From Caldimonas tepidiphila (lineage in GTDB: Bacteria; Pseudomonadota; Gammaproteobacteria; Burkholderiales; Burkholderiaceae_C): 64,000 bases of DNA. A program made the translations under genes and the position numbers. The notes beneath the pieces are model-generated. The model searched no databases. It was not told where the DNA came from and worked only from the letters and a program-made list of their open reading frames with translations. Below, one piece after another: positions 55,635 through 64,000 of the stretch (position 1 is the stretch's first letter; every line of letters starts with the position of its first letter). Location of the stretch: positions 40,087-104,086 of the forward strand of contig NZ_QXMG01000015.1 of assembly GCF_003569765.1 (NCBI RefSeq), read 5' to 3'.

Positions 55635-58600
55635 GCGGCCACCTCTTCTTCCAGCGTCTCCAGCACCACCACGTCCTGCCCGGCACCGACCGCGCCGCCC
55701 TCGCGGCAGGCCACGCGCCAGACCCGTCCCGCGCAGGGCGCGGTGATGGCGAATTCCATCTTCATCGACTCGACGACGACGAGCGTCTGGCCCTCCGCCA
55801 CCTCGTCGCCCTCGGCCACCAGCAGCTTCCAAACGCTGCCCGGCACGCTGCTCGCGACCGCGCGCGCGCCCTCCGGCAACTCCCCGCCCTCGGCGGCAGC
55901 CGGCGCCTCGGCCTCGCCGACGTACTCGGCATGGCCCGCGGCGCGCCAGCGCTCGCGCTCGGCGTCGAAGGCGGCCTGCTGGCGCGCCTTGAAGCCGGCG
56001 ATGCTCCCGGCCTCGCGCGCCAGGAAGGCGCGGTAGTCGCCGAGGCTGAAGCGGCCCGGCTCGATGCGCAGGCGATAACGGCCGGCAGGGAAGTCGCGGC
56101 GGATCCGTTGCAACTCCTCCTGCGACACCGGGAAGAAGCGCACCTGGTCGAAGAAGCGCAGCAGCCACGGCTTGCCGGCCTCGAACTCCAGCGCGCCCTG
56201 GCGTGCGTCGCGCCAGCGGTTCCACATCTGCAGCGTGCGGCCGACGAACTGGTAGCCGCCGGGGCCTTCCATGCCGTAGACGCACATGTAGGCGCCGCCG
56301 ATGCCGACCGCGTTCTCCGGCGTCCAGGTCCTCGCCGGGTTGTACTTGGTCGTCACGAGCCGGTGACGCGGGTCCAGCGGCGTCGCGACCGGCGCGCCGA
56401 GGTACACGTCGCCCAGGCCCATCACCAGGTAGCTCGCGTCGAAGACGGTGCGGTAGACCTCCTCGATCGAGTCCAGGCCGTTGATGCGGCGGATGAACTC
56501 GATGTTGCTCGGGCACCAGGGCGCGTCCGGGCGCACCGACTGCATGTACTTCTCGATCGCGAGTTTCGTCGCGGGGTCGTCCCAGGACAGCGGCAGCCAG
56601 ACGGTGCGCGTCGGCACCTCGATCCGGTCCACCGCCGGCAAGGCGTGTTCGGCGGCGATCAGCTTCTTCAGCAGCTCCGCGCGGGGCAGGCGCCGGGGGT
56701 CGAAATGCAGTTGCAGCGAGCGGATGCCGGGCGTCATGTCGACGATGCCGGCCAGCCGCCCCGCATCGCGCTCGGCCTGCAGCGCCTGCATCAGCGCGTG
56801 CACGCGGAAGCGCAGCTCCAGGTCGAGCACCAGCGGCCCGTACTCGAGCAGCAGGTAGCGGTCGCCGGCCTGGCGGATTGCCATCGCGGGCAGCTCGCCT
56901 TGGGCCTCCTCGCTGTAGACCACCGGGCTCAGGGCCGAGGAGATTTCTGCCGGGGCGACGCCGGCCGGAAGCGCCGGCAGCGGCTCGGCAAGCGAGCCCA
57001 CGAGCGCGTCCTGCGCGTCCTGCAGCGCCTGTGCCTCCTCGAGGCTCACGCAGCGGAAGCGCAGCGTGTCGCCGGGGCGCAGCTGGCCGAGCTTCCAGCG
57101 CTCGGCGCTGACCACCACGCCCGGGCAGACGAAGCCGCCGAGGCTCGGGCCGTCGGGACCGAGGATCACCGGCATGTCGCCGGTGAAGTCGATCGCGCCG
57201 ATGGCGTAGGCGTTGTCGTGGATGTTCGAGGGGTGCAGCCCGGCCTCGCCGCCGTCGGCGCGGGCCCACTGCGGCTTCGGGCCGATCAGGCGCACGCCCG
57301 TGCGGCTGGAGTTGTAGTGCACCTCCCAGTCGGTGCCGTAGACCGACTCGATGTCCGCGGGCGTGAAGAAGTCGGGCGCGCCGTGCGGGCCGTAGAGCAC
57401 CGCGATGTCCCAGTGCTTCTTCAGTTCCGGGCGCAGCGCGGGCGCGAGCGCGGCCTGCGGCTCGCCGGCCGTCTCGTTCGCGAAGTGCAGCAGGTCGCCG
57501 CAGCGCAGCGTGCGGCCGGCATGGCCGCCGAACTGGCCGAGCGTGAAGGTGGAGCGGCTGCCGAGGTAGTGCGGCAGGTCGAGCCCGCCGCGCACCGCGA
57601 GGTAGCTGCGCGCGCCGGCGCCGCCGACCGCGCCGAGTTTCAAGGTGCTGCCCGCCGCGATCTGCCGGGCTTCGTACAGCGGGAAGGGCCGCCCGTCGAG
57701 CGTCGCGAGCATCGGCGCGCCGGTCAGCACGACCACCGCGTCGGAATGAAAACGCAGCGTCGGGCCGCTGAGCGTGCATTCGAGCGTCGCGGCCTCCAGG
57801 GCGTTGCCCACCAGCCGGTTCGCGAGCCGGTGCGCGAGCTCGTCCATCGGGCCCGAGGGGGGCACGCCCACGTCCCAGTAGCCGATGCGGCCGGGCCAGT
57901 CCTGCACCGTGGTCTGCACGCCCGCCTCCAGCACCTCGAACGCGCGCGGCTTCCATTGGATGCCGCCGAGCGTGCTCGTGAGGACCTTGCCCAGCCTGAA
58001 GCTCTCGTGGCCGGCGAGCGCGCGCAGGTAGCGCAGGTTGGTCTCGATGCCGGCGAGGCGCGTCGCGGCGAGCGCGGCCTGCAGCTTCGCGACGGCCTCT
58101 TCGCGCGTGTCGGCGGTGACGATCAGCTTGGCGATCATCGGGTCGTAGTGCGGCGGCACCTCGCTGCCGGTCTCGACCCAGGTTTCGATCCGCGCATCCT
58201 GCGGGAACGCCACCTCGGTGAGCAGGCCGGCGCAGGGCTGGAAGTTGCGCGCCGGGTCCTCGGCGTAGAGCCGCACCTGGATCGAGGCGCCGCGCGGCAC
58301 GGGCGCAGTCAGCTCGAAGCAGTCGCCGCGCGCGAGGCGCACCATCCACTCCACAAGGTCGATGCCGGTGACCTGCTCGGTCACGCCGTGTTCCACTTGC
58401 AGCCGCGTGTTCACCTCCAGGAAGTAGAAGGCGCCGCTCGCCGCATCGAGCACGAACTCCACCGTGCCGGCCGAGCGGTAGCTCACCGCCTGACCGAGAC
58501 GGACAGCAGCGTCGAGCAGCGCGCGGCGTGTGTCGGCAGCGAGATGCGGCGCGGGCGTCTCCTCGATCACCTTCTGGTTGCGCCGCTGCGCGGAGCAGTC

Positions 58601-59278
58601 GCGCTCGCCGAGGGCCACCACTTGGCCGCGTCCGTCGCCGAAGAGCTGCACCTCGATGTGGCGCGCCTGCTCGACGAACTTCTCGAGGAACAGGCCCGCG
58701 TCCTTGAAGTTGGCGCGCGCAAGCCGCTCGACCGCCTCCCAGGCGGCGTCGAGCTCGGCCTCGCTCCTCACCAGCCGCATGCCGATGCCGCCGCCGCCGG
58801 CGGTGCTCTTGAGCATCACCGGATAGCCGATGCGCGTGGCCTCGCGCCGGGCCTCGGCCGCGTCGGCGAGCAGGCCGCTGCCCGGCAGCAGCGGCACGCC
58901 ATGCGCCTGCGCGAGCTCGCGCGCGGTGTGCTTCAGGCCGAAGGCGCGCATCTGCGCCGGGGTCGGGCCGACGAAGGCGATGCCGGCCTCCTCGCAGGCC
59001 TGCGCGAAGCCGGGGTTCTCCGACAGAAAGCCGTAGCCGGGATGGATCGCGCCGGCACCGGTCTCCTTGGCGGCGGCGAGGATGCGCTCGGCGTCGAGGT
59101 AGCTTTGCACCGCCGGGGCCGGGCCGATGCAGACGGCTTCGTCGGCGAGGGCGACGTGGCGCGAGTCGGCGTCCGCCTCGGAATAGACCGCCACGGATTT
59201 CAGGCCGAGCGAGCGGAGCGTGCGGATGATGCGGCAGGCGATGGCGCCGCGGTTGGCGATCAGGACGGTGTCGAACAT
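55631..59278 (-). CDS. Guanidine carboxylase (annotated elsewhere as urea carboxylase)
   Basis: 1215 aa biotin enzyme. N-terminal biotin carboxylase (~1-450: ATP grasp, [38 protein letters not shown]), then the KipI/KipA-like carboxyltransferase domains (~470-1060) and a C-terminal biotin-carrier domain with biotin Lys ~1173 in [10 protein letters not shown]. Carboxylates guanidine with bicarbonate and ATP. Basis for guanidine over urea: guanidine-I riboswitch upstream, adjacent DUF1989 pair and the Asn in [10 protein letters not shown] (~1020), where yeast urea carboxylase has, as far as I recall, Asp. The last point needs an alignment. ATG overlap with allophanate hydrolase. Confidence 0.93.
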   Translation of the reverse strand: MFDTVLIANRGAIACRIIRTLRSLGLKSVAVYSEADADSRHVALADEAVCIGPAPAVQSYLDAERILAAAKETGAGAIHPGYGFLSENPGFAQACEEAGIAFVGPTPAQMRAFGLKHTARELAQAHGVPLLPGSGLLADAAEARREATRIGYPVMLKSTAGGGGIGMRLVRSEAELDAAWEAVERLARANFKDAGLFLEKFVEQARHIEVQLFGDGRGQVVALGERDCSAQRRNQKVIEETPAPHLAADTRRALLDAAVRLGQAVSYRSAGTVEFVLDAASGAFYFLEVNTRLQVEHGVTEQVTGIDLVEWMVRLARGDCFELTAPVPRGASIQVRLYAEDPARNFQPCAGLLTEVAFPQDARIETWVETGSEVPPHYDPMIAKLIVTADTREEAVAKLQAALAATRLAGIETNLRYLRALAGHESFRLGKVLTSTLGGIQWKPRAFEVLEAGVQTTVQDWPGRIGYWDVGVPPSGPMDELAHRLANRLVGNALEAATLECTLSGPTLRFHSDAVVVLTGAPMLATLDGRPFPLYEARQIAAGSTLKLGAVGGAGARSYLAVRGGLDLPHYLGSRSTFTLGQFGGHAGRTLRCGDLLHFANETAGEPQAALAPALRPELKKHWDIAVLYGPHGAPDFFTPADIESVYGTDWEVHYNSSRTGVRLIGPKPQWARADGGEAGLHPSNIHDNAYAIGAIDFTGDMPVILGPDGPSLGGFVCPGVVVSAERWKLGQLRPGDTLRFRCVSLEEAQALQDAQDALVGSLAEPLPALPAGVAPAEISSALSPVVYSEEAQGELPAMAIRQAGDRYLLLEYGPLVLDLELRFRVHALMQALQAERDAGRLAGIVDMTPGIRSLQLHFDPRRLPRAELLKKLIAAEHALPAVDRIEVPTRTVWLPLSWDDPATKLAIEKYMQSVRPDAPWCPSNIEFIRRINGLDSIEEVYRTVFDASYLVMGLGDVYLGAPVATPLDPRHRLVTTKYNPARTWTPENAVGIGGAYMCVYGMEGPGGYQFVGRTLQMWNRWRDARQGALEFEAGKPWLLRFFDQVRFFPVSQEELQRIRRDFPAGRYRLRIEPGRFSLGDYRAFLAREAGSIAGFKARQQAAFDAERERWRAAGHAEYVGEAEAPAAAEGGELPEGARAVASSVPGSVWKLLVAEGDEVAEGQTLVVVESMKMEFAITAPCAGRVWRVACREGGAVGAGQDVVVLETLEEEVAA

Positions 59279-59298
59279 GGGGCGGCCTCGTTGGGCGC

Positions 59299-59349
59299 TG
59301 GCGGGTCGTCCCGCCCGGGAGTTCGATCGCGGCCGGGTCGTCCCGGCCG
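59299..59349 (-). repeat. Two tandem hairpins between the carboxyguanidine deiminase and carboxylase genes
   Basis: On the mRNA strand GGCCGGG-ACGA-CCCGGCC and, further on, GGCGGG-ACGA-CCCGCC share the same stem top and the same ACGA loop. They lie in the 108-nt gap between the genes and may stabilise or process the polycistronic message. Confidence 0.55.
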
Positions 59350-59386
59350 GCCGGCATTTAGGTGCCGGGTGAGGAGGCCTTCTTCT

Positions 59387-60064
59387 TCAGGCGGCGTTCC
59401 ACAGCAGGAAGCGCGCGGGCGTCGGGTTGTAGGCGTTGCAGGGGTTGTTGAGCTGCGGGCAGTTCGACACCAGCATCAACAGGTTCATCTCGGCGCGCAG
59501 CTCGACGTACTTGCCCGGCGCCGACACGCCGTCGGCGAACTGCAGCCCGCCCTCGGGCGTCACCGGGACGTTCATGAAGAAGTTGACGTTGGGCACCAGG
59601 TCGCGCTTGCCCAGGCCGATGTCGGCGTGCTGGAGGGCCAGCAGGTAGTTGTCGCGGCAGCTGTGCATGAACTTCTTCTGCAGCGCGTAGCGCACCGTGT
59701 TGCTCTCGGCCGCGCAGGCGCCACCGAGCGTGTCGTGGCGCCCGCAGGTGTCGGCGACGATGGTCAGCATCGGGCGGCCCTCGCTGGAGACCAGCACCGA
59801 GCCGGTGGTCAGGTAGATGCCGCCCTGGCGCAGCATCGTGTCGGTGGCGCTGTAGTGCTCGGCCGGCTCGTCGCGGTTGTAGAAGATCACGTCGACGGCC
59901 TGGTTGCCCTCCAGGTCGACGATGCGCAGCGTCTGGCCTTTTTCGATTGCCAGCAGATAGGGCTCGCCGGCGGGCAGGGTGTGGTCGTGCACGGCATCGA
60001 GCGGGTCGAGCGTGCTCTCGTGCAGGCGCATGGCGGCGGCGGTGGTCATCGCGGTCGTCTCCAT
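59387..60064 (-). CDS. DUF1989 protein, carboxyguanidine deiminase subunit (UAAP2/CgdA-CgdB type)
   Basis: 225 aa DUF1989 (urea-amidolyase-associated) family. Motifs: DAVHDHTLPAGEPYLLAIEKGQTLRIVDLEGNQAVDVIFYN (quoted in part) and the Cys-containing CAAESNTVRYALQKK and NCPQLNNPCNAYNP. Family work shows that a pair of DUF1989 proteins (CgdA/CgdB) together deiminates carboxyguanidine to allophanate. ATG at 60064 overlaps the previous stop as TGATG; a GTG at 60067 would add one residue. The pair here lacks neither partner. Confidence 0.85.
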   Translation of the reverse strand: METTAMTTAAAMRLHESTLDPLDAVHDHTLPAGEPYLLAIEKGQTLRIVDLEGNQAVDVIFYNRDEPAEHYSATDTMLRQGGIYLTTGSVLVSSEGRPMLTIVADTCGRHDTLGGACAAESNTVRYALQKKFMHSCRDNYLLALQHADIGLGKRDLVPNVNFFMNVPVTPEGGLQFADGVSAPGKYVELRAEMNLLMLVSNCPQLNNPCNAYNPTPARFLLWNAA

Positions 60065-60867
60065 CACAGGTAGAGCAGGTCGGCGTTGTGGATCGCGCGC
60101 GCGTTCTCCGGACGGAAGCGGCGGCAGAAGTCGTTGGCCGGCGCCGGTCCCGAGCGCCAGGCGGCCAGCCCCACCTTCTTCGGCGCGTAGGTCGGCGAGG
60201 GGTCGAGCGGATGCGGGGCCGTCGAGAAAGCGATCAGCGTGTCCATCTCGAAGCGCAACTCGACCTCGCTGAAGGCGTCGGCGTGGCCGGGCACGAAATG
60301 AAAACGCCCTTCCTCATCGACCGTGACCTTGGAGAAGAAGTTGACCGGCGCGATCAGGTCGCGTTTGCTCAGGCCGTGCTTGCCGATCTCGATCAGCAGG
60401 CCGTCCTTGCCGCTGCGGTACATCGCATTGCGATGCGTCTGGAAGGGCCGCGTGCCGTACTGCTGCGCGAGCCGCTCGGCGTCGAGCAGACCCCCGAGCG
60501 GGTCGTGCCAGCCGACCGTGTCGCGGGTGATCGACGCGAGCGCGCGCCCCATGTCGCTCATCAGCACGTGGCCGCGCGTGTAGTGCGCGGTGTGCTGCGC
60601 CTTGAGCGAGTCGGGCATGCAGTAGCGCTCGAGCTTCTCGCGCGCCGAATAGAGCACCATGCCGAGGTTCGCGCCGGCCTCGAGCGCGACCATGCGCAGC
60701 CGGCTGCCGCGCGGCATCACGGCCGACCAGTGGCCGCCGCCGGGCACGATCTCGCTCCACATCACGCGCGCGGGCTCGAGCTCGGGCGCGAAGCGCTGCC
60801 AGTGCGCCACCGCGTCCACGGGTTCGGCGGGGGAGGGGTTGTCGGGGGTGTCGAGCCAGGTTTCCAT
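60064..60867 (-). CDS. DUF1989 protein, carboxyguanidine deiminase subunit (UAAP1 type)
   Basis: 267 aa DUF1989 family, the second of the deiminase pair. Conserved: EIVPGGGHWSAVMPRGSRLRMVALEAGANLGMVLYSAREKLERY (quoted in part), GWHDPLGGLLDAERLAQQYG and VELRFEMDTLIAFSTAPHPLDP. His and Cys residues for zinc binding are distributed as in the partner. Follows the ABC ATPase gene by 25 nt and precedes the smaller partner with overlapping codons, so their stoichiometry is coupled. I infer CgdA/CgdB activity; which letter applies is not settled by sequence alone. Confidence 0.83.
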   Translation of the reverse strand: METWLDTPDNPSPAEPVDAVAHWQRFAPELEPARVMWSEIVPGGGHWSAVMPRGSRLRMVALEAGANLGMVLYSAREKLERYCMPDSLKAQHTAHYTRGHVLMSDMGRALASITRDTVGWHDPLGGLLDAERLAQQYGTRPFQTHRNAMYRSGKDGLLIEIGKHGLSKRDLIAPVNFFSKVTVDEEGRFHFVPGHADAFSEVELRFEMDTLIAFSTAPHPLDPSPTYAPKKVGLAAWRSGPAPANDFCRRFRPENARAIHNADLLYL

Positions 60868-60892
60868 GTCGGGGACTCCAGGGAGTGGCGCG

Positions 60893-61789
60893 TCAGAGGC
60901 CGGCGCCGTCGGCCTGGGCGCTGAGCTTCTCCAGCAGTTCCAGGTCGGTCTTCATGCCGGAGGTGTCGCGGATGCGGTCGAGGATGGTCTTCTTGAGGGC
61001 CAGGAACTCGGGCGCGAGCTTCATGTCCTGCGTGCGGCGCGCGGGCAGCGGCACCTCGTGGATGCTGTCGATGCGGCCCGGGCGCGGCGCCATCAGCACG
61101 ACGCGGTGGCCGAGGTAGATCGCCTCCTCGACGTCGTGCGTGACGAAGACGATGGTGCTCTTCTCCTGGCGGTGCACGTGCGCGATCAGGTCGTGCATCA
61201 CCTCGCGCGTCTGCGCGTCGAGCGCGCCGAAGGGCTCGTCCATCAGCACGATCGGCGGTCGGCTCATCAGCGCACGCGCGATCGCCACGCGCTGCTGCAT
61301 GCCGCCGCTCAGCTGGTTCGGGTAGGCGTTCGCGACCGCGGTCAGGCCCATCAGCCGCAGCAGCGCGTCGGCGCGGCCGGCGGCGGCCTCCACATCCGCG
61401 CTGGTGCGGTCCCGCGTGTGCGCCTTGAGCTGGCGCGTGAAGCGGATGTTGTCGAGCACGGTGAGCCAGGGGTAGAGGCTGTAGTGCTGGAACACCATCG
61501 CGCGATCGGGCCCGGGGCCGCTCACCGGCCGGCCGTCCACGTTCAGCCCGCCGCGGCTGTAGGTCTCCAGCCCCGCGATCGTGCGCAGCAGCGTGGACTT
61601 GCCGCAGCCCGAGGCGCCGACGAGCGTGACGAACTCGTTGCCGCGCACCTGCAGGTTCACGTCCTGCAGGGCCGGGGCGTCCGAGCCGGGGTAGAACTTC
61701 CACAGCCCGCTGCATTCGATCAGCGCGGAGCCGGCGGCGGCCGGCGCGCCATCGCGCTGCAGCAGCGCGGCCGATGTGCTCATGTCCAT
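60893..61789 (-). CDS. ABC transporter ATP-binding protein (guanidine-type, SsuB/TauB-like)
   Basis: 298 aa. Walker [20 protein letters not shown] signature [15 protein letters not shown], Walker [16 protein letters not shown] and H-loop [13 protein letters not shown] all intact. A C-terminal extension of ~40 residues follows the ATPase core. SsuB/TauB-type by sequence, but the operon points to guanidine uptake. ATG at 61789 or 61783; overlaps nothing, 1 nt after the permease stop. Confidence 0.9.
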   Translation of the reverse strand: MDMSTSAALLQRDGAPAAAGSALIECSGLWKFYPGSDAPALQDVNLQVRGNEFVTLVGASGCGKSTLLRTIAGLETYSRGGLNVDGRPVSGPGPDRAMVFQHYSLYPWLTVLDNIRFTRQLKAHTRDRTSADVEAAAGRADALLRLMGLTAVANAYPNQLSGGMQQRVAIARALMSRPPIVLMDEPFGALDAQTREVMHDLIAHVHRQEKSTIVFVTHDVEEAIYLGHRVVLMAPRPGRIDSIHEVPLPARRTQDMKLAPEFLALKKTILDRIRDTSGMKTDLELLEKLSAQADGAGL

Positions 61790-61790
61790 C

Positions 61791-62573
61791 TCAGTGCCGT
61801 CCTTTCAGCCAGGGGAACGCGCGGCGGTGCGCGAAGCGGAACGCCTGGTCGATCGCGAGGCCGATCAGGCCGATCAGCAGGATGCCGGCGAAGATCTTGT
61901 CGGTCTGCAGGAAGCGCTGCGCCTTCAGGATCGCGAAGCCGAGGCCCGAGTTCGCCGCGACCAGCTCGGCGACGACGAGGTAGGTCCAGGCCCAGCCCAT
62001 CGTGATGCGCAGCGTGTCGAGCAGCGCCGGCTTGGCCGAGGGCACGATCACGCGCTCGACGATCTCGGTGCGCGTCGCGCCCATCGTCTGCGCGGCCTCG
62101 ATCTGCGCCATCGGCACGCGCCGCACGTCCTCGGCCACCATCAGCACCATCTGGAAGAAGGTGCCGAGGAAGATGATCGCCACCTTCGCGCCCTCGTCGA
62201 TGCCGACCCACAGCATCACGAGCGGGATGAAGGCCACCGCCGGCATGTAGCGGATGAAGTCGGTCAGCGGCTCCAAGAGCGCCTGCACCGCGCGCCAGGT
62301 GCCGATGAAGAGGCCCAGCGGCAGCGCGATCAGTGCCGACAACGCCCAGCCCGAGACGACGCGCATCACGCTGATCGCGGTGTCGCCGAGCAGGTCGTCG
62401 TCGAAGGCCCAGCCGCGCAGGCGCTCGAGCACCTTGCCCGGGCCCGGCAGGAACACCGGGTCGACCTGGCCGAGCGCGGCGAGCAGCGCCCAGGCGAGGA
62501 GCGGCAGCAGGAGGCCCGCGATCGCGAGCGCCCAGTACAGGCGCTGCGGAATGGCTTGGCGGATCGCCAGCAT
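61791..62573 (-). CDS. ABC transporter permease (guanidine-type, SsuC/TauC-like)
   Basis: 260 aa, about six helices. The cytoplasmic EAA loop is visible in QIEAAQTMGATRTEIVERVIVPSAKPALLDTLRITMGWAW (quoted in part). Sits between the binding-protein and ATPase genes with spacings of 7 and 1 nt, a standard nitrate/sulfonate/taurine-type importer. Start ATG at 62573; the GTG three bases up is possible. Confidence 0.9.
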   Translation of the reverse strand: MLAIRQAIPQRLYWALAIAGLLLPLLAWALLAALGQVDPVFLPGPGKVLERLRGWAFDDDLLGDTAISVMRVVSGWALSALIALPLGLFIGTWRAVQALLEPLTDFIRYMPAVAFIPLVMLWVGIDEGAKVAIIFLGTFFQMVLMVAEDVRRVPMAQIEAAQTMGATRTEIVERVIVPSAKPALLDTLRITMGWAWTYLVVAELVAANSGLGFAILKAQRFLQTDKIFAGILLIGLIGLAIDQAFRFAHRRAFPWLKGRH

Positions 62574-62580
62574 CACGGCC

Positions 62581-63582
62581 TCACTTCAGCGCTTCGAGCA
62601 GCAGCGAGCCGTCGAGGCCGCGCGCCGCGTCGGGCCGGGCGTCGATGAGCTTGTGCTGCAGCAGGAAGTCGCTGATCGTCGGCGCCACGGCGGCGAGCGA
62701 GGTGGGCTGCTTGGCGTCGAACGCGGCCCGGTTGGCGGCGACGTCGAAGAAGCGGGTGCCGGGCAGGAAGACCTTGTACTCGGCGGGCGACAGGCTCACG
62801 ACCTTGGCCATGATCTTCGCCGCCTCGTCGGGCTGCTTGCGGATGAACTCCTCGGTGTCGAACCAGGCGCGGATCATGCCGACGAGATCGCGGCGCTTGG
62901 TCTGGATCGCCTTCTCCTGCGCGACGAGCAGGTCGGGGACCAGGCCGGGCAGGTCCTTGGACGTGAACAGCGCGCGGCCCTTGCCGCTCTGCTGGATCTG
63001 GTGCACCCAGGGGTTCCAGACCACCGCGGCGTCCACGCGGCCGGTCATGAAGGCGGCGGCCGCGTCGCCGGCCGACAGGTTGACGATCTTCACGTCGGCG
63101 GGCTTCATGCCGTTCTGCGCCAGCGCCATCGCGAGCACGAAGTGCGAGATGCTGTACTGCTCGAGCGCGACGCTCTTGCCCTTGAGCTCGGCGAAGGACT
63201 TGATCTTCGGGCTCACCATCAGCGCGTCGTTGCCGGCCGAGTTGTCGTTGACGAGCACGGCCTTGAGCGGCAGGCCCTTGGCGAGCGGGCCCATCGTGTC
63301 GGACCAGGTCTGCGAGTTCGCGTCGAGCTGGCCCGAGGACAGCGCCGCGATCGAGTCGGTGTAGTTGGCGAACCAGACGAGCTTGACGTCGGCGCCGTGC
63401 TTCTTGAAGAAGCCCTTCTCCTGCGCGACGTACCAGGCGACCCAGCCCGGCCAGTCGGAGACGCCGACGCGCACTTCGGCCGCGGCCGGCAGCGGCGCCG
63501 CTGCGGCGAAGGCGAGGGCGGTGCCGGCCAGCACCGCGCGGGGGGACAGGCTCCGGATGAGGGATTGCAGAACTCGACGCAT
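62581..63582 (-). CDS. ABC transporter substrate-binding protein (putative guanidine binding)
   Basis: 333 aa, NMT1/SsuA-like periplasmic protein. Signal peptide MRRVLQSLIRSLSPRAVLAG followed by [17 protein letters not shown]. Mature part resembles nitrate/taurine/urea-type binding proteins (VRVGVSDWPGWVAWYVAQEKGFFKK, LDANSQTWSDTMGPLAKG; quoted in part). Start ATG 63582 is preceded by GGAG (63589-63592) and is used because upstream frame would run through the riboswitch. First gene of the guanidine operon. Confidence 0.9.
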   Translation of the reverse strand: MRRVLQSLIRSLSPRAVLAGTALAFAAAAPLPAAAEVRVGVSDWPGWVAWYVAQEKGFFKKHGADVKLVWFANYTDSIAALSSGQLDANSQTWSDTMGPLAKGLPLKAVLVNDNSAGNDALMVSPKIKSFAELKGKSVALEQYSISHFVLAMALAQNGMKPADVKIVNLSAGDAAAAFMTGRVDAAVVWNPWVHQIQQSGKGRALFTSKDLPGLVPDLLVAQEKAIQTKRRDLVGMIRAWFDTEEFIRKQPDEAAKIMAKVVSLSPAEYKVFLPGTRFFDVAANRAAFDAKQPTSLAAVAPTISDFLLQHKLIDARPDAARGLDGSLLLEALK

Positions 63583-63584
63583 GA

Positions 63585-63667
63585 CAGGCTCCAGAACTGA
63601 GGACAAAGGCGAGAGGGCACTTCTGTCGAAGCGGACCTCCCGGGCTTTTGTCCCGCCGTGGAGCCTG
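63585..63667 (-). promoter_or_regulatory. Predicted expression platform of the guanidine riboswitch
   Basis: On the mRNA strand CAGGCTCC (63667-63660, in the aptamer 3' part) is perfectly complementary to GGAGCCTG (63592-63585, containing the ribosome binding site), and GGACAAA (63653-63647, a conserved aptamer segment) to TTTGTCC (63607-63601). The two helices stack in register, forming a long hairpin that would hide the ribosome site when guanidine is absent. Aptamer folding by guanidine would break it, so control would be at translation. Confidence 0.65.
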
Positions 63668-63770
63668 CGCCGGTGAAACGGCCGCCGCAGGCCGATGGCT
63701 CTCGGACCAGTCGCCCTGCCGTCGTCGCTCATTGCACGACGCGCAGAACCGGAACCCTAGCCATCCTTCG
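63627..63770 (-). promoter_or_regulatory. Guanidine-I (ykkC) riboswitch aptamer
   Basis: Hallmark conserved blocks in order on the minus strand: CTAGGGTTCCGG (63760-63749), ACTGGTCCGAGAG (63711-63699) and GGGACAAAAGCCCGGGAG (63654-63637). Closing stem P1: CGAAGGA (63770-63764) with TCC-GC-TTCG (63635-63627). These match the ykkC/guanidine-I class closely. The aptamer binds guanidinium. It ends 45 nt before the start codon of the binding-protein gene. Confidence 0.93.
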
Positions 63771-63807
63771 AAGAAACGGTTCGTGCCCGTCCCTCTCGCC
63801 GACCTTT

Positions 63808-63826
63808 ATCGCAAGGCCGATGCCAG
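63808..63826 (-). promoter_or_regulatory. Sigma-54 type -24/-12 promoter
   Basis: CTGGCATCGGCCTTGCG: GG and GC separated by exactly 10 nt, close to the consensus YTGGCACG-N4-TTGCW. Predicted transcription start near 63799, ~29 nt before the riboswitch stem. This fits nitrogen-limitation control through NtrC. Confidence 0.65.
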
Positions 63827-63866
63827 GGCCCGGGCAGGCCGTTCCGGGAGCGGGGACGCGGCTGCG

Positions 63867-63881
63867 GCACCAGCAAGGTGC
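63867..63881 (-). promoter_or_regulatory. NtrC-like enhancer site
   Basis: GCACC-TTGCT-GGTGC, a perfect 5-bp inverted repeat with 5-nt spacer as in NtrC sites (TGCACC-N5-GGTGCA core). Centred about 75 bp upstream of the predicted start. Two more GCACC half-sites (63924 and 63901) occur in the same orientation upstream. Confidence 0.55.
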
Positions 63882-64000
63882 GTTTCACGCGTCCCTGGTG
63901 CCTTCTCGGGCCTCTTCGTGGTGCATCCGCATACGGGGTGAACTAAGGCCCGTCATCAATTGAGCCAAACGACGGCGGCAGCCAAATGGATAGCGCCGAG
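63882..64000. other. Right-hand end of window, no gene seen
   Basis: Contains two further GCACC half-sites (63925-63919 and about 63902-63897, minus strand). No supported coding frame; the neighbouring gene lies outside the window. Confidence 0.4.

Noticed and set aside
55631..59278. Plain urea carboxylase / urea amidolyase pathway
   Set aside because: The guanidine-I riboswitch and the DUF1989 pair point to guanidine; urea use would not need them.
53811..60073. Long plus-strand frames opposite the guanidine genes
   Set aside because: No motifs and Arg/His/Gln-rich shadow composition.
63583..63732. Longer N-terminus for the binding protein, starting in the leader
   Set aside because: It would translate the riboswitch; the ATG at 63582 has a ribosome site and begins a signal peptide.

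Overview
This is a 64 kb, very GC-rich chromosomal stretch from a betaproteobacterium, most likely Burkholderiales. The evidence is the conserved order fur / bamE-dapB-exbB-exbD-leuS-lptE-holA beside hpf-ptsN-hprK, together with thiL-pgpA-pncC, narX-narL-narK-narK and a pnt operon. I see no rRNA, tRNA, insertion sequence, prophage or CRISPR array. Almost all of the window is tightly packed core metabolism.

Layout. 1-2.4 kb: tail of a FixJ-type response regulator, then thiL-pgpA-pncC in overlapping translation. 2.4-12.4 kb: an AGCS amino-acid/Na+ symporter, a hydroxyacid reductase, the long minus-strand operon bamE-dapB-exbB-exbD-leuS-lptE-holA, and divergent fur. 12.4-14.4 kb: hpf-ptsN-hprK (no adjacent rpoN). 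14.8-20.9 kb: aminopeptidase P, a nitronate-monooxygenase-like flavoprotein, two overlapping lipoproteins (one FlgO-like), and a bicarbonate-transporter pair sbtA-sbtB. 21-30.8 kb: a nitrate module with the NarX-NarL sensor system, two NarK transporters, a NarB-sized cytoplasmic molybdenum nitrate reductase and an unusual fused DmsB-DmsC protein that could wire it to the quinol pool. 31-49 kb: corA, a 708 bp intergenic region with strong RNA-like hairpins, a di-iron desaturase-like protein, a VOC protein, glnE with a translationally coupled rhombosortase, yhdP, a nitrilase-family hydrolase, an RND pump with its adaptor, mnmA and a NUDIX hydrolase. 49-52.5 kb: transhydrogenase operon pntAa-panD-pntAb-pntB with the pantothenate gene panD embedded in it. 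52.8-64 kb: a guanidine-utilisation operon.

The guanidine operon is the best-supported system here. Genes that would routinely be called urea carboxylase, urea-amidolyase-associated proteins, allophanate hydrolase and a nitrate/taurine-type ABC transporter sit behind a clear guanidine-I (ykkC) riboswitch. Family knowledge says such genes import guanidine, carboxylate it, deiminate carboxyguanidine to allophanate and hydrolyse that to ammonia and CO2. Upstream of the aptamer I find a sigma-54 type -24/-12 element and a GCACC-N5-GGTGC NtrC-like palindrome. Downstream, an 8-bp plus 7-bp helix can pair the aptamer 3' part with the ribosome binding site, giving a concrete model for translational switching. 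Nitrogen limitation would control transcription and guanidine would control translation.

Other points worth attention are the quinol-linked nitrate reductase candidate, the hairpin with a 30-nt all-purine GGA-rich loop near 32.2 kb, the TGTAA/TTACA operator cluster before pntAa, and several promoters whose -10 lies 6-7 nt from the start codon, suggesting leaderless mRNAs.
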